From Streptomyces sp. NBS 14/10 (lineage in GTDB: Bacteria > Actinomycetota > Actinomycetes > Streptomycetales > Streptomycetaceae), in contig NZ_NCSM01000022.1 of NCBI RefSeq assembly GCF_002224125.1, positions 514,885 through 578,884 on the forward strand: a stretch of 64,000 bases of DNA, read 5' to 3'. The position numbers and the translations under genes are program-made. The number at the start of each line of letters is the position of its first letter. The first letter of the stretch is position 1. Below the pieces are notes generated by a model. The model was not told where the DNA came from. It did not search any database and worked only from the letters and a program-made list of their open reading frames with translations. This document shows, piece by piece, positions 53,071-63,924 of this stretch.

Positions 53071-54340
53071 GTCCCTCGTCCCTCCCCGTTTCGATGTGGG
53101 TGCTCACCTGCGCGAACAGCGTCAGCGCCGCACCTCCCGCGCCCAGCCGCGCCAGACACACCGCCTGCCAGTACTGGCTCGTCAGGGTGGTGGGGTGGTC
53201 GTCGCCCAGCGCCCGGGAGCACACCTTGGTCACGGCGGTGAGCATGCGCACCGCCTCCTGCAGTTCGCCCCGCTGGACGAGATTGACCGCCTCGCGCAGC
53301 CGGGACACCGCGTTCTCCGCCGTCATACCGGCCATGACCACCTGCCGGGTGGCATCGCTGAGGGACAGCGGCGCCGGGTGTCCCATGCCCTCGGCGGCCT
53401 CGAGGCCCAGGCGGGGCTCGACGGCCAGGGACGCGGCGGACAGCGTCTGGTCGGCCAGGGCGATCGCCTGCTCGCGTACGCAGCGCTGGACCAGCTCGAC
53501 GACGCGCGCCTCCATCTCGGAGGAGGCCGCGAGCGTGGCCTGCAACCCCGCGGCGTCCTCGGGGCGCGTCTGCGGATCCCAGGCGCAGAGGATGTCGACG
53601 AGGTAGGCCAGCCGGTCGGGGATCCCCCGGCGGCCGTACAGCTGCGGCACACCGTGGTCGAGGGCCCGCTCCACGACGGCCCCGATGTCCTCGACCGGGC
53701 CGAGCGGCGGCTCGCCGGTGAGCATCAGATACAGGCACAGGCCCAGGCCGTAGAGGTCCGACCGGGGTGCGGGCCGCTCGCCGCGCATGACCTCGGGCGC
53801 CATGTACTGCGGGGTGCCGACCAGCCCGCCGGCCCGGGTGATGCCCGCCCCCTCCATCAGCCTGGCCAGCCCGAAGTCCTGGAGGACCACGCGCCCCGAC
53901 AGGGTGATGCGCACGTTCGACGGTTTGACGTCGCGGTGGAGCACGCCCGCCGCGTGGGCCGCGGTCAGCGCGGCGCTCATCCCCGAGGCGATCCAGCGGG
54001 CCACATCCGGCTCCAGCGGCCCGCATACGTCCACCAGCCGCTGCAGCTCCACGCCCTCCAGCAGCTCCATGACCAGATACGGCCCGCTGTCCTGGCGACC
54101 GGTGTCGTACACCGCCACCACATTGGGGTGGCTGATCCGGGCCAGGGCCTGGGCCTCCAGGCGGAAGCGCTCCAGCCGCTCGTCCCCGCCCGACCCCTCA
54201 CCGGCGGCCGACGGCAGGACCTTGACGGCCACCCGGCGGTCGAGCGTCGAGTCCAGCGCCTCGTAGACCACGCCCATCCCGCCGAGGCCGATCTTCCGTA
54301 ACAGCCGGTACCGGCCGCCCAGGAGATCCCGGTCCGTCAT
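53063..54340 (-). CDS. Cytoplasmic Ser/Thr protein kinase with C-terminal TPR region
   Basis: 425 residues from ATG 54340 with GAGGGGA upstream. All Hanks-type motifs are intact: glycine loop GLGGMG (18-23), Lys40 in VAVKVL, HRDVKPSN (135-142), DFG (155-157) and APE (181-183). Unlike PknB-type kinases it has no transmembrane helix or PASTA repeats. The C-terminal 150 residues hold TPR-like helices (SRLREAVNLVQRGELQEAVR; LGDDHPTTLTSQYWQAVCLA), as in NTPase sensors of conflict systems. It overlaps the EACC1-like gene, and all three genes are translationally coupled. It starts 40 bases after the relA stop. Confidence 0.93.
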   Translation of the reverse strand: MTDRDLLGGRYRLLRKIGLGGMGVVYEALDSTLDRRVAVKVLPSAAGEGSGGDERLERFRLEAQALARISHPNVVAVYDTGRQDSGPYLVMELLEGVELQRLVDVCGPLEPDVARWIASGMSAALTAAHAAGVLHRDVKPSNVRITLSGRVVLQDFGLARLMEGAGITRAGGLVGTPQYMAPEVMRGERPAPRSDLYGLGLCLYLMLTGEPPLGPVEDIGAVVERALDHGVPQLYGRRGIPDRLAYLVDILCAWDPQTRPEDAAGLQATLAASSEMEARVVELVQRCVREQAIALADQTLSAASLAVEPRLGLEAAEGMGHPAPLSLSDATRQVVMAGMTAENAVSRLREAVNLVQRGELQEAVRMLTAVTKVCSRALGDDHPTTLTSQYWQAVCLARLGAGGAALTLFAQVSTHIETGRDEGRG

Positions 54341-54380
54341 CCCGTCCCCTCCCGCCCCCGTCCGCCCCCGGCCCGCCGGC

Positions 54381-56879
<2,499 letters not shown>

Positions 56880-56980
56880 GGGCACTCCTCAGGCGGTCCG
56901 GGCCTCAAAGAGGCCAGGATGCCATGGTATCGATCCCGCCACTCCACTTGCCTCCCGGCAGCCCCAGAGCCCGCATCACT

Positions 56981-57017
56981 GAGGGTGGGGACCGTGTCAC
57001 CACGGCTCCCCACCCTC
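56981..57017 (-). terminator. Long hairpin between apt and relA
   Basis: GAGGGTGGGGA (56981-56991) pairs exactly with TCCCCACCCTC (57007-57017). Inside, CCGTG and CACGG continue the stem around TCAC, with one bulged C. It lies 16 bases after the apt stop and separates apt from relA. Confidence 0.9.
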
Positions 57018-57033
57018 AAGGTGACGGCACGGC

Positions 57034-57615
57034 TCAGACCGTGATCAGGGCCTCCAGGGGCGCGCTGTCGAGCACCGGGAGGAGGCGGCTGCGGCCTTCG
57101 AGGAAGCCGAGCTCCAGCAGCACCGCGACCCCGGCGACCTCGGCGCCGGAGCGGCGGATGAGCCGCAGCGACGCCTCGGCGGTGCCGCCGGTGGCCAGCA
57201 CATCGTCGATCACCAGGACCCGGTCGCCGGCGACCAGCGCGTCGGTGTGGATCTCGATCTCCGCGGTGCCGTACTCCAGCTCGTACGCCTGGCCCAGGGT
57301 CGCTCCGGGGAGCTTGCCCGCCTTGCGCACGGGTACGAAGCCGATCCCGGCGCGCACCGCGGCCGGGGCGGCCAGGATGAAGCCGCGCGCCTCCAGGCCC
57401 ACGACCTTGGTGGCGCCGTGCCTGGTGCACAGCTCGGCGAGTGCGTGGGTCAGCGCGCCGAAGGCCGTGGCGTCGGCCAGCAGCGGGGTGATGTCCTTGA
57501 ACATCACCCCCGGCTTCGGATAGTCCGGCACATCCAGGATCCGGCTGAGCAGCAGCCCGCGCAGCTCCTCACCGTCGAGGCCGCCGAGCGCGGGGTCGGT
57601 CGTCCCGGCGCTCAT
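57034..57615 (-). CDS. apt: Adenine phosphoribosyltransferase
   Basis: Salvages adenine to AMP with PRPP. 193 residues from ATG 57615, overlapping the secF stop (ATGA). PRTase motif: DRVLVIDDVLATGGTAEASL. The APT-specific segments are YPKPGVMFKDITPLLADATA and VVGLEARGFILAAPAAVR. The order secD-secF-apt-relA is the usual actinobacterial one. An alternative start a few codons downstream is possible. Confidence 0.97.
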   Translation of the reverse strand: MSAGTTDPALGGLDGEELRGLLLSRILDVPDYPKPGVMFKDITPLLADATAFGALTHALAELCTRHGATKVVGLEARGFILAAPAAVRAGIGFVPVRKAGKLPGATLGQAYELEYGTAEIEIHTDALVAGDRVLVIDDVLATGGTAEASLRLIRRSGAEVAGVAVLLELGFLEGRSRLLPVLDSAPLEALITV

Positions 57616-58748
57616 CGGCGCTTCCCCGACGGCCGGCCACGGCCCCGGCCGCGCGACGTCGGCTGGCGGCGCGGGCCCGCACCCGCCGCGGCGGGGGTGG
57701 GCGCGTCGCCGTCCTCGGCGCGCGGCTGCGGGGTGACGTCCTGCGGCTGCTGCTCTCCCTCCGTGTCGGCCTTGGCCGCGGCGGAGGCGCGCTTGGCGCG
57801 CACCCGCTTGGCCAGGGCCTTCATCTGCGGGTCGCGCTCCTTGAGATCGGCCACCAGCGGGGTGGCGATGAAGATCGAGGAGTACGCACCGGCCGCGAGG
57901 CCGACGAACAGGGCCAGCGAGATGTCGTTGAGCATGCCCGCGCCCAGCGCCCCGCCGCCGATGAACAGCAGCGCGCCGACCGGCAGCAGCGCCACGACCG
58001 TGGTGTTGATGGAACGCACCAGGGTCGAGTTGAGGCTGCGGTTGGCGATCTCGCTGTAGGTGAAGCGGGTCTGCTTGGTGAGGTCCTTCGACGCTTCCTT
58101 GAGCCCGTCGAAGACGACGACGGTGTCATAGAGCGAATAACCGAGGATGGTCAGCAGACCGATCACGGTACCCGGGGTGACCTCGAAGCCGACCAGCGCG
58201 TACACCCCGACCGTGATGGTGAGGTCGTGGATGAGCGCGATCAGTGCGGCAAGGGCCATCCGCCATTCGAAGGCGATGGCGAGATAGATCACCACCAGGA
58301 CCATGAAGATCGCCAGGCCCTGCCAGGCCTTGTTGGCGATCTCCTCACCCCAGCTCGGGCCGACCAGCTGGGTTTCGATCTCGCTGGTCTTGACGTCCAG
58401 CTCCTTGGCGAGCTTCTCCTGGACCGGCAGGGCCTCCTTGGTGCCCAGCTCGCTGATCTGGATCCGCAGCCCGCCACGGCCGAGCTCCTGGACGACCGCG
58501 GTGTGGCCGCCGGACGCCGACTCCGCCACCTCACGGGCGTGGGAGGCCGACACGCTGGTCTTGGGAGTCTCGAAGACCGCTCCGCCGGAGAACTCGATGC
58601 CCAGGTTGAGCCCGCGCACCGCCAGGCCCACGATCGCCGTGATGGTGATCAGTATCGAGATGCCGTACCAGATCTTCCGTTTGGCGACGAAGTCGTAGCC
58701 GACCTCGCCTCGGTAGAGCTTGGCGCCGAGAGTTCCGAGTCGCGACAT
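57612..58748 (-). CDS. secF: Protein-export membrane protein SecF
   Basis: 378 residues from ATG 58748, 1 base after the secD stop. Six transmembrane helices with the typical GISILITITAIVGLAVRGLN first helix, EFSGGAVFETPKT after it, and the conserved IGLLTILGYSLYDTVVVFDG motif of SecF. The cytoplasmic C-terminal tail is basic and Gly/Arg-rich. With SecD it uses the proton gradient to complete SecA-driven export. Confidence 0.98.
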   Translation of the reverse strand: MSRLGTLGAKLYRGEVGYDFVAKRKIWYGISILITITAIVGLAVRGLNLGIEFSGGAVFETPKTSVSASHAREVAESASGGHTAVVQELGRGGLRIQISELGTKEALPVQEKLAKELDVKTSEIETQLVGPSWGEEIANKAWQGLAIFMVLVVIYLAIAFEWRMALAALIALIHDLTITVGVYALVGFEVTPGTVIGLLTILGYSLYDTVVVFDGLKEASKDLTKQTRFTYSEIANRSLNSTLVRSINTTVVALLPVGALLFIGGGALGAGMLNDISLALFVGLAAGAYSSIFIATPLVADLKERDPQMKALAKRVRAKRASAAAKADTEGEQQPQDVTPQPRAEDGDAPTPAAAGAGPRRQPTSRGRGRGRPSGKRR

Positions 58749-58749
58749 C

Positions 58750-60576
58750 TCACGCCTCCTTCGGGTCGGCGGGGGCGGGGGCGGTGCTGCGGCGGCTGCG
58801 GCGCAGCGGCGGCTTGGCGCCCAGACGCCGCGGATCCAGGCCGGACCACGGGTGACCGCTCGCGAAGAACTTGCGCCGGGCGAGGATCGTCATCAGCGGC
58901 TTGGTGAACAGGAACACCACCACGACGTCCAGCAGCGTGGTGAGGCCCAGGGTGAAGGCGAAGCCCTGCACCTTGCCGACCGTCACGATGTAGAGCACCG
59001 CGGCCGCGAGGAACGACACGAAGTCGGACACCAGGATGGTGCGCCGGGCGCGCGGCCAGCCGCGCTCCACGGCCGGACGCAGCGTGCGGCCCTCGCGGAT
59101 CTCGTCCCTTATGCGCTCGAAGTACACGATGAAGGAGTCGGCCGTGATACCGATCGCGACGATCGCACCACAGACGGCCGGCAGGTTCAGCGCGAAGCCG
59201 ATACCCGGGCCGAGCAGCACCATGATCGTGTAGCTCAGGACGGCGGAGACCGCGAGGCTGGCCAGGGCGATCAGCGCCAGACCCCGGTAGTAGACGACCA
59301 GGTAGACCACCACGAGCGCGAGGCCGATGGCGCCCGCGATCAGACCGGCCTCCAGCTGCTCACCGCCGAGCGCGGCGGAGACGGTGGTCTCGTCCGCGAT
59401 GTCGAACGACAGCGGCAGCGCGCCGTAGGACAGCACGTTGGCCAGGTCCGAGGTGTTCTTCTGGTCGAAGCCAGGGCCGGAGATCTGGGCCCGGCCGCCG
59501 ACGATGGACTCGTCGACCCTGGGGTCGGAGTAGACCTCACCGTCCAGGACGATGGCGAACTGGTTCTGCGGCGGCTGCTGCTTGGCCAGCTCGCCGGTCA
59601 CCTTGGCCCACTTCTTCCCGCCCTTGCCGGTGAAGTTGAGCTCGACGATCCAGCCCCCGCCGCCCTGGCTGTCGTAGACGGACGCGGCGTCCTTGACGTC
59701 GGTGCCCTCCACCTGGGACGGGCCGAGGATGAACTTGCGCGTGCCGTCCCGGTCACAGGCGACGACGGAATCGCCCGGCTTGGCGCCGGCGGCCTTCTCC
59801 CGCGCCTTGGCCCGGTCCGCCGGGGTGGTGCACTCCAGGTCCGCGAGCTGCTTGGTCAGATCGTCGGCCTTGGCGGAGTCGCCCTTGGGGGTCTCGGTCG
59901 CCTTGGGCGTCTCGCTCGCCTTGGGGCTGCTGGAGGCGCTGGGGCTCTCCGAGGCGCTGGGCGTCTTGTCGGCCTTCAGGCCCTCGGAGACGGCCCGCCC
60001 CTGGCTGCTGCTCGAGGCACTGGACCCACTCGGGGTACCAGTCGCGCCCGAGGTGGCCGTGGCCGTCGGGGTGGACGACGCCTTGCCCTTGTCGTCGCCC
60101 TTGTTGTTGTTCTTGCCCGTGCCGGTCGCGGTCGGCGTGGGGCTGGTGGTGGGCTTGGTCTTCTTGCCGTCGGTGTAGGTCACCACCGGGCGGAAGTAGA
60201 GCTGGGCGGTGGTGCCGACCTGCGTACGGGCCTGTTTCGCATCCATCCCCTTGGGGATGTTCACGATGATGTGCTTGTCGCCCTGCGTCTGGACCTCGGC
60301 CTCGGACACACCCAGACCGTTGACCCGCCGCTCGATGATGTTGACGGCGGTGTTCATGTTGTCCGAGTTGATCGCGTTGGGCTTGCCCGGTTGGTTCTTG
60401 GCCTCCAGCGTGAAGCTGGTGCCGCCTGCCAGGTCGATGCCCAGCCGTGGCTTGGTGTGACCGGAGATGAACATCCCCGCGGTGAGCGCCACGATGGCTA
60501 CCAGGATCGCGACCAGGGCGCGCCCGGGCCTGCCCTGTGACCCGGAGGACCTGCGGCCCTTCTTCGGTGCTGCCAC
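58750..60576 (-). CDS. secD: Protein-export membrane protein SecD with long Ser/Thr/Pro insertion
   Basis: 608 residues from GTG 60576. First helix ALVAILVAIVALTAGMFISG, then GIDLAGGTSFTLEA, the P1 region (NIIERRVNGLGVSEAEVQTQ), and the C-terminal multi-helix domain with ICGAIVAIGITADSFIVYFE-type residues around AIGITADSFIVYFERIRDEI. An insertion of about 100 residues (138-237) is almost wholly Ser/Thr/Pro/Ala/Lys (TTSPTPTATGTGKNNNKGDD and later ASESPSASSSPKASETP). It splits the extracytoplasmic P1 region and is absent in E. coli. Coupled to secF. Confidence 0.96.
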   Translation of the reverse strand: MAAPKKGRRSSGSQGRPGRALVAILVAIVALTAGMFISGHTKPRLGIDLAGGTSFTLEAKNQPGKPNAINSDNMNTAVNIIERRVNGLGVSEAEVQTQGDKHIIVNIPKGMDAKQARTQVGTTAQLYFRPVVTYTDGKKTKPTTSPTPTATGTGKNNNKGDDKGKASSTPTATATSGATGTPSGSSASSSSQGRAVSEGLKADKTPSASESPSASSSPKASETPKATETPKGDSAKADDLTKQLADLECTTPADRAKAREKAAGAKPGDSVVACDRDGTRKFILGPSQVEGTDVKDAASVYDSQGGGGWIVELNFTGKGGKKWAKVTGELAKQQPPQNQFAIVLDGEVYSDPRVDESIVGGRAQISGPGFDQKNTSDLANVLSYGALPLSFDIADETTVSAALGGEQLEAGLIAGAIGLALVVVYLVVYYRGLALIALASLAVSAVLSYTIMVLLGPGIGFALNLPAVCGAIVAIGITADSFIVYFERIRDEIREGRTLRPAVERGWPRARRTILVSDFVSFLAAAVLYIVTVGKVQGFAFTLGLTTLLDVVVVFLFTKPLMTILARRKFFASGHPWSGLDPRRLGAKPPLRRSRRSTAPAPADPKEA

Positions 60577-60672
60577 CTTCTCGTAATCTCCCTGTCCAAC
60601 CGCCCGGCATCGGGTGTGCGCCGGGCGGCCACGAAGTCTTGTGGGACGAACCCCCGCCGGAGCCTAGACCGT

Positions 60673-60717
60673 CCGGGAACCGCGGCGCGCCGAGCGGTGG
60701 CGCGCCACGGTTCCCGG
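60673..60717 (-). terminator. Hairpin between yajC and secD
   Basis: CCGGGAACCGCGGCGCGCC (60673-60691) pairs with GGCGCGCCACGGTTCCCGG (60699-60717) with one mismatched position around a 7-base loop. It follows the yajC stop by 7 bases, so secDF-apt has its own promoter or depends on readthrough. Confidence 0.9.
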
Positions 60718-60724
60718 AGCGGTA

Positions 60725-61225
60725 CTACTTGGCGTCGGCGTCGTCGTCCCGCTTGTCCTCCTTCGGCGCGTCGGCCGCGGCCGACGGCTTGCTGAGGTCG
60801 GTCTTCTTGTCCTCGTCCGCCGCCTCGGTGTCGGCCGTCTCGTCCTCGGCCTCGGTGAGCGAGGAGGCGTCATCGGGGACGACAGGGGTGTCGTCGGCAG
60901 CGTCGTCGGTGTCCAGGTCGGCAGCGGCGTCGGTGTCTTCGGGATCGATCCCGTGCACGATCCGGTTGTACTCGGCGTCGTCGAGGACGGCTCCCACCGC
61001 GTTCTTCGCGTAGAAGGCGTGCACGCCGGGAGCGACCTCGAGGAGGACCGCGTCCTCGTGGACCTCCTTGACCGTGGCGTACATGCCGCCGATGGTCCGC
61101 ACGCCGGTGCCCGGGCCCATCTGGTCACGCATCTGTGCGGCCTGGCGCTGCTTGTTCTTGGCCGACCGGGTCATCAGGAACATGGCCCCGATGAGCACGA
61201 TGAACGGCAGGAGAGTCATATACAC
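60725..61225 (-). CDS. yajC: Preprotein translocase accessory subunit YajC
   Basis: 166 residues if it starts at GTG 61225 (MYMTLLPFIVLIGAMFLMTR), with AAGGA upstream; ATG 61219 or GTG 61246 are alternatives. One transmembrane helix at the N-terminus is followed by the YajC core GTGVRTIGGMYATVKEVHED and VLLEVAPGVHAFYAKNAV. The C-terminal 70 residues are an acidic Asp/Glu/Ala-rich tail, longer than in E. coli. Part of the SecDF-YajC complex. Confidence 0.93.
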   Translation of the reverse strand: MYMTLLPFIVLIGAMFLMTRSAKNKQRQAAQMRDQMGPGTGVRTIGGMYATVKEVHEDAVLLEVAPGVHAFYAKNAVGAVLDDAEYNRIVHGIDPEDTDAAADLDTDDAADDTPVVPDDASSLTEAEDETADTEAADEDKKTDLSKPSAAADAPKEDKRDDDADAK

Positions 61226-61457
61226 GGGACGGAAATTCCTTCGCACGACCGCGGGGACGCGGCCTGGACTATGGGGTGGTCATGCCGCACCGGTCACGGA
61301 CGGCATACGAACGGCATCGGCGGAGTCTAAGCGAGCCCGCGCCTATGGAACAACGCCCGGCGCGGCATGTGGGTTCCTCACCCGACCATAATCGGCTATC
61401 AGCCGTCTCAGGCCGCTCAGCTCTCCGTCTCCGGCCTTCTCAGCCTTTTAACCCTTT

Positions 61458-62534
61458 TCAGCCCTCGAAAAGTCCCTGCTGGGCCGCGCCGCCCTGCTGC
61501 GGCGGGGTCAGCCCCAGGTGGGTCCAGGCCGCAGGCGTGGCGATCCGGCCCCTGGGCGTACGGGCCAGCAGGCCCTCGCGGACCAGGAAGGGCTCGGCGA
61601 CCTCCTCGACCGTCTCCCGCTCCTCCCCCACCGCGACCGCCAGGGTCGACAGCCCGACCGGGCCGCCGCCGAACAGCTTGAGCAGGGCGGTCAGCACCGC
61701 GCGGTCCAGCCGGTCCAGGCCGCGGCCGTCCACGTCGTACACATCCAGGGCGCGGGCCGCGATCTCGGGGGTGATCAGGCCGTCCGCCTTGACCTGGGCG
61801 TAGTCCCGCACTCGGCGCAGCAGCCGGTTGGCGATACGCGGGGTGCCGCGGGAGCGCCCGGCGATCTCGCCCGCGCCCTCGGCATCGATGACGACGTCCA
61901 GCAGCCCGGCGGAGCGGTGGATGACGCGCTCCAGCTCGGCGGGGGCGTAGAACTCCATATGGCCGGTGAAGCCGAAGCGGTCACGCAGCGGGGGCGGCAG
62001 CAGCCCGGCCCGGGTGGTGGCGCCGACCAGGGTGAACGGCGGCAGCTCCAGGGGGATGGCGGTGGCGCCGGGGCCCTTGCCGACGATCACATCGACGCGG
62101 AAGTCCTCCATCGCCATGTACAGCATCTCCTCGGCGGGCCGGGACATGCGGTGGATCTCGTCGAGGAACAGCACCTCGCCCTCGGTGAGCGAGGACAGGA
62201 TCGCGGCGAGGTCGCCGGCGTGCTGGATGGCGGGGCCCGAGGTGATCCGGATGGGGGCGCCCATCTCGGCGGCGATGATCATCGACAGAGTGGTCTTGCC
62301 GAGGCCGGGCGCGCCGGACAGCAGCACATGGTCGGCCGTCCCGCCGCGCTGCCGGGCCGCCTTCAGGACCAGGTCAAGCTGCTCGCGAACCCGCTCCTGG
62401 CCGACGAACTCGCCCAGGTCCTTGGGGCGCAGCGCGGCCTCGACCGCCTGGTCCTCGCCGTCGGCGTCGGCGCCCACCAGCCGGCCGGTGCCGGCGTCGT
62501 CGGCGGTGGCCGGTGCGGTCTCGTCCCAGTTCAC
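61458..62534 (-). CDS. ruvB: Holliday junction branch migration ATPase RuvB
   Basis: 358 residues from GTG 62534. Motor of RuvABC: Walker [19 protein letters not shown], Walker [11 protein letters not shown], sensor [18 protein letters not shown], the arginine finger region [20 protein letters not shown], and the winged-helix C-terminus ([20 protein letters not shown]). The 106-base gap to ruvA holds repeats. About 210 bases separate it from yajC downstream with no clear gene. Confidence 0.99.
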   Translation of the reverse strand: MNWDETAPATADDAGTGRLVGADADGEDQAVEAALRPKDLGEFVGQERVREQLDLVLKAARQRGGTADHVLLSGAPGLGKTTLSMIIAAEMGAPIRITSGPAIQHAGDLAAILSSLTEGEVLFLDEIHRMSRPAEEMLYMAMEDFRVDVIVGKGPGATAIPLELPPFTLVGATTRAGLLPPPLRDRFGFTGHMEFYAPAELERVIHRSAGLLDVVIDAEGAGEIAGRSRGTPRIANRLLRRVRDYAQVKADGLITPEIAARALDVYDVDGRGLDRLDRAVLTALLKLFGGGPVGLSTLAVAVGEERETVEEVAEPFLVREGLLARTPRGRIATPAAWTHLGLTPPQQGGAAQQGLFEG

Positions 62535-62550
62535 GAAAGTCTCGCCTCGC

Positions 62551-62576
62551 GATGTCGTATCGGGATGTCGTATTGG
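62551..62576. repeat. 13-bp tandem repeat between ruvA and ruvB
   Basis: GATGTCGTATCGG (62551-62563) and GATGTCGTATTGG (62564-62576) differ at one base. They lie 17 bases upstream of the ruvB start. Confidence 0.75.
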
Positions 62577-62607
62577 GCAGTGCGGCCTGGTGCACGGGGC
62601 GGTCGCC

Positions 62608-62677
62608 GGGCCGGGTCAGGGTCTGCGGGGCGGCCCGCGGTCAGCGGGCCCGGTTCAGGGTCTGCAGGGCGGCCCGC
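62608..62677. repeat. Duplicated 3' end of ruvA
   Basis: The last codons of ruvA (62646-62677) are repeated just beyond its stop codon at 62608-62638 with a few differences. The second copy would read [12 protein letters not shown] after [11 protein letters not shown]. Confidence 0.7.
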
Positions 62678-63255
62678 AGCAGCTGCGCCACCTGCGGGCT
62701 GCCGCCCGCGGCCACGGCGGCCTCGGCCTGCGGGGCGACGGCCGCGACCGCGTCCTCGGCCTCCCTCGGCGCGTATCCGAGGCCGACGAGGGCGGTGTGC
62801 AGCTGATCGCTCCAGCCCGACACGGGGGCGGCCGGCCCGCCGGGGCGGCCCACCGGCTCGCCGAGCCGGTCCTTCAGCTCGAGCAGCAGCCGCTGCGCGC
62901 CCTTCTTGCCGATGCCGGGGACGGCGGTCAGCGATTTCTCGTCGCCGGTGGCGACGGCGAGCCGCAGCGCGTCGGGCGAGTGGACGGCCAGCATGGCCTG
63001 GGCGAGCCTGGGGCCGACCCCGCTGGCGGTCTGCAGCAGCTCGAAGACCTGGCGCTCGTCGTCGTCCGCGAAGCCGTAGAGGGTGAGCGAGTCCTCGCGG
63101 ACCACGAGGGAGGTGGCCAGCCGGGTGGGCTGGCCGACGCGCAGCCCGGCCAGCGTGTTCGGAGCGCACTGGACGGCCATGCCGATCCCGCCGACCTCGA
63201 CGACGGCGGTGTCCGGGCCGACGGCCGCGACCGGGCCGGAAACGAACGCGATCAT
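62641..63255 (-). CDS. ruvA: Holliday junction DNA-binding protein RuvA
   Basis: 204 residues from ATG 63255, overlapping the ruvC stop (ATGA). Domain [21 protein letters not shown]. Two HhH motifs: [19 protein letters not shown] and [20 protein letters not shown]. Domain III, which contacts RuvB, is [20 protein letters not shown]. Complete. Confidence 0.98.
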   Translation of the reverse strand: MIAFVSGPVAAVGPDTAVVEVGGIGMAVQCAPNTLAGLRVGQPTRLATSLVVREDSLTLYGFADDDERQVFELLQTASGVGPRLAQAMLAVHSPDALRLAVATGDEKSLTAVPGIGKKGAQRLLLELKDRLGEPVGRPGGPAAPVSGWSDQLHTALVGLGYAPREAEDAVAAVAPQAEAAVAAGGSPQVAQLLRAALQTLNRAR

Positions 63256-63785
63256 GAAATACGGCCTTTCGTGGTGCGGTGGGCGGCGACGGCCCGCTGG
63301 AGCCGGTTCATCGCGGGCGCCCGCCAGATGTGGCAGATGGCGAGGGCCAGCGCGTCGGCGGCGTCGGCGGGTTTCGGTGGTGCGTCGAGCCGCAGCAGCC
63401 GGGTGACCATCGAGCCGACCTGCGCCTTGTCGGCGCGCCCCGACCCGGTCACGGCCGCCTTGACCTCGCTGGGCGTGTGCAGCGCGACCGGCAGCCCACG
63501 GCGGGCGGCGCAGAGCATCGCGACCGCGCTCGCCTGGGCGGTGCCCATGACGGTCTGCACATTGTGCTGGCTGAACACCCGCTCCACCGCCACGACTTCG
63601 GGCCGGTGGGCCTCCAGCCACTCCTCCAGGCCGCGCTCGATCTCGACGAGGCGATCGCCGATCGGGGCGTCCGCCGGAGTCCGTATGACGCCGACCCCGA
63701 TCATCCGCAGCGGTCGGCCCGCGACCCCGTCGACCACGCCGACACCGCACCGGGTCAGCCCCGGGTCCACGCCCAGCACCCGCAC
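63252..63785 (-). CDS. ruvC: Holliday junction resolvase RuvC
   Basis: 177 residues if it starts at GTG 63785 ([20 protein letters not shown]), which has GGGGAGGGG just upstream; ATG 63800 lies inside that site. Catalytic acids: Asp of VLGVDPGLT, Glu of [11 protein letters not shown], and the Asp pair of [14 protein letters not shown]. Cleaves Holliday junctions with RuvAB. Followed by ruvA and ruvB. Confidence 0.98.
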   Translation of the reverse strand: MRVLGVDPGLTRCGVGVVDGVAGRPLRMIGVGVIRTPADAPIGDRLVEIERGLEEWLEAHRPEVVAVERVFSQHNVQTVMGTAQASAVAMLCAARRGLPVALHTPSEVKAAVTGSGRADKAQVGSMVTRLLRLDAPPKPADAADALALAICHIWRAPAMNRLQRAVAAHRTTKGRIS

Positions 63786-63873
63786 CGCGCCCCTCCCCAT
63801 CGCCGCTGTCTCGGCTGTCGATTTCAGCCGTCGATCACCTGCTCGGCAGCGTATCCGGCGCCACTGACAACGA

Positions 63874-63906
63874 CGGGCCGGTGGGGTGTGTGTCCCCGCC
63901 GACCCG
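63874..63906 (-). terminator. Hairpin after the YebC-family gene
   Basis: CGGGCCGGTGGGG (63874-63886) and CCCCGCCGACCCG (63894-63906) pair with one wobble and one mismatch around TGTGTGT, beginning 18 bases after the YebC stop. The rest of the 139 bases before ruvC shows nothing recognisable. Confidence 0.55.
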
Positions 63907-63924
63907 TGTGCCGCTGGTGTCGCC

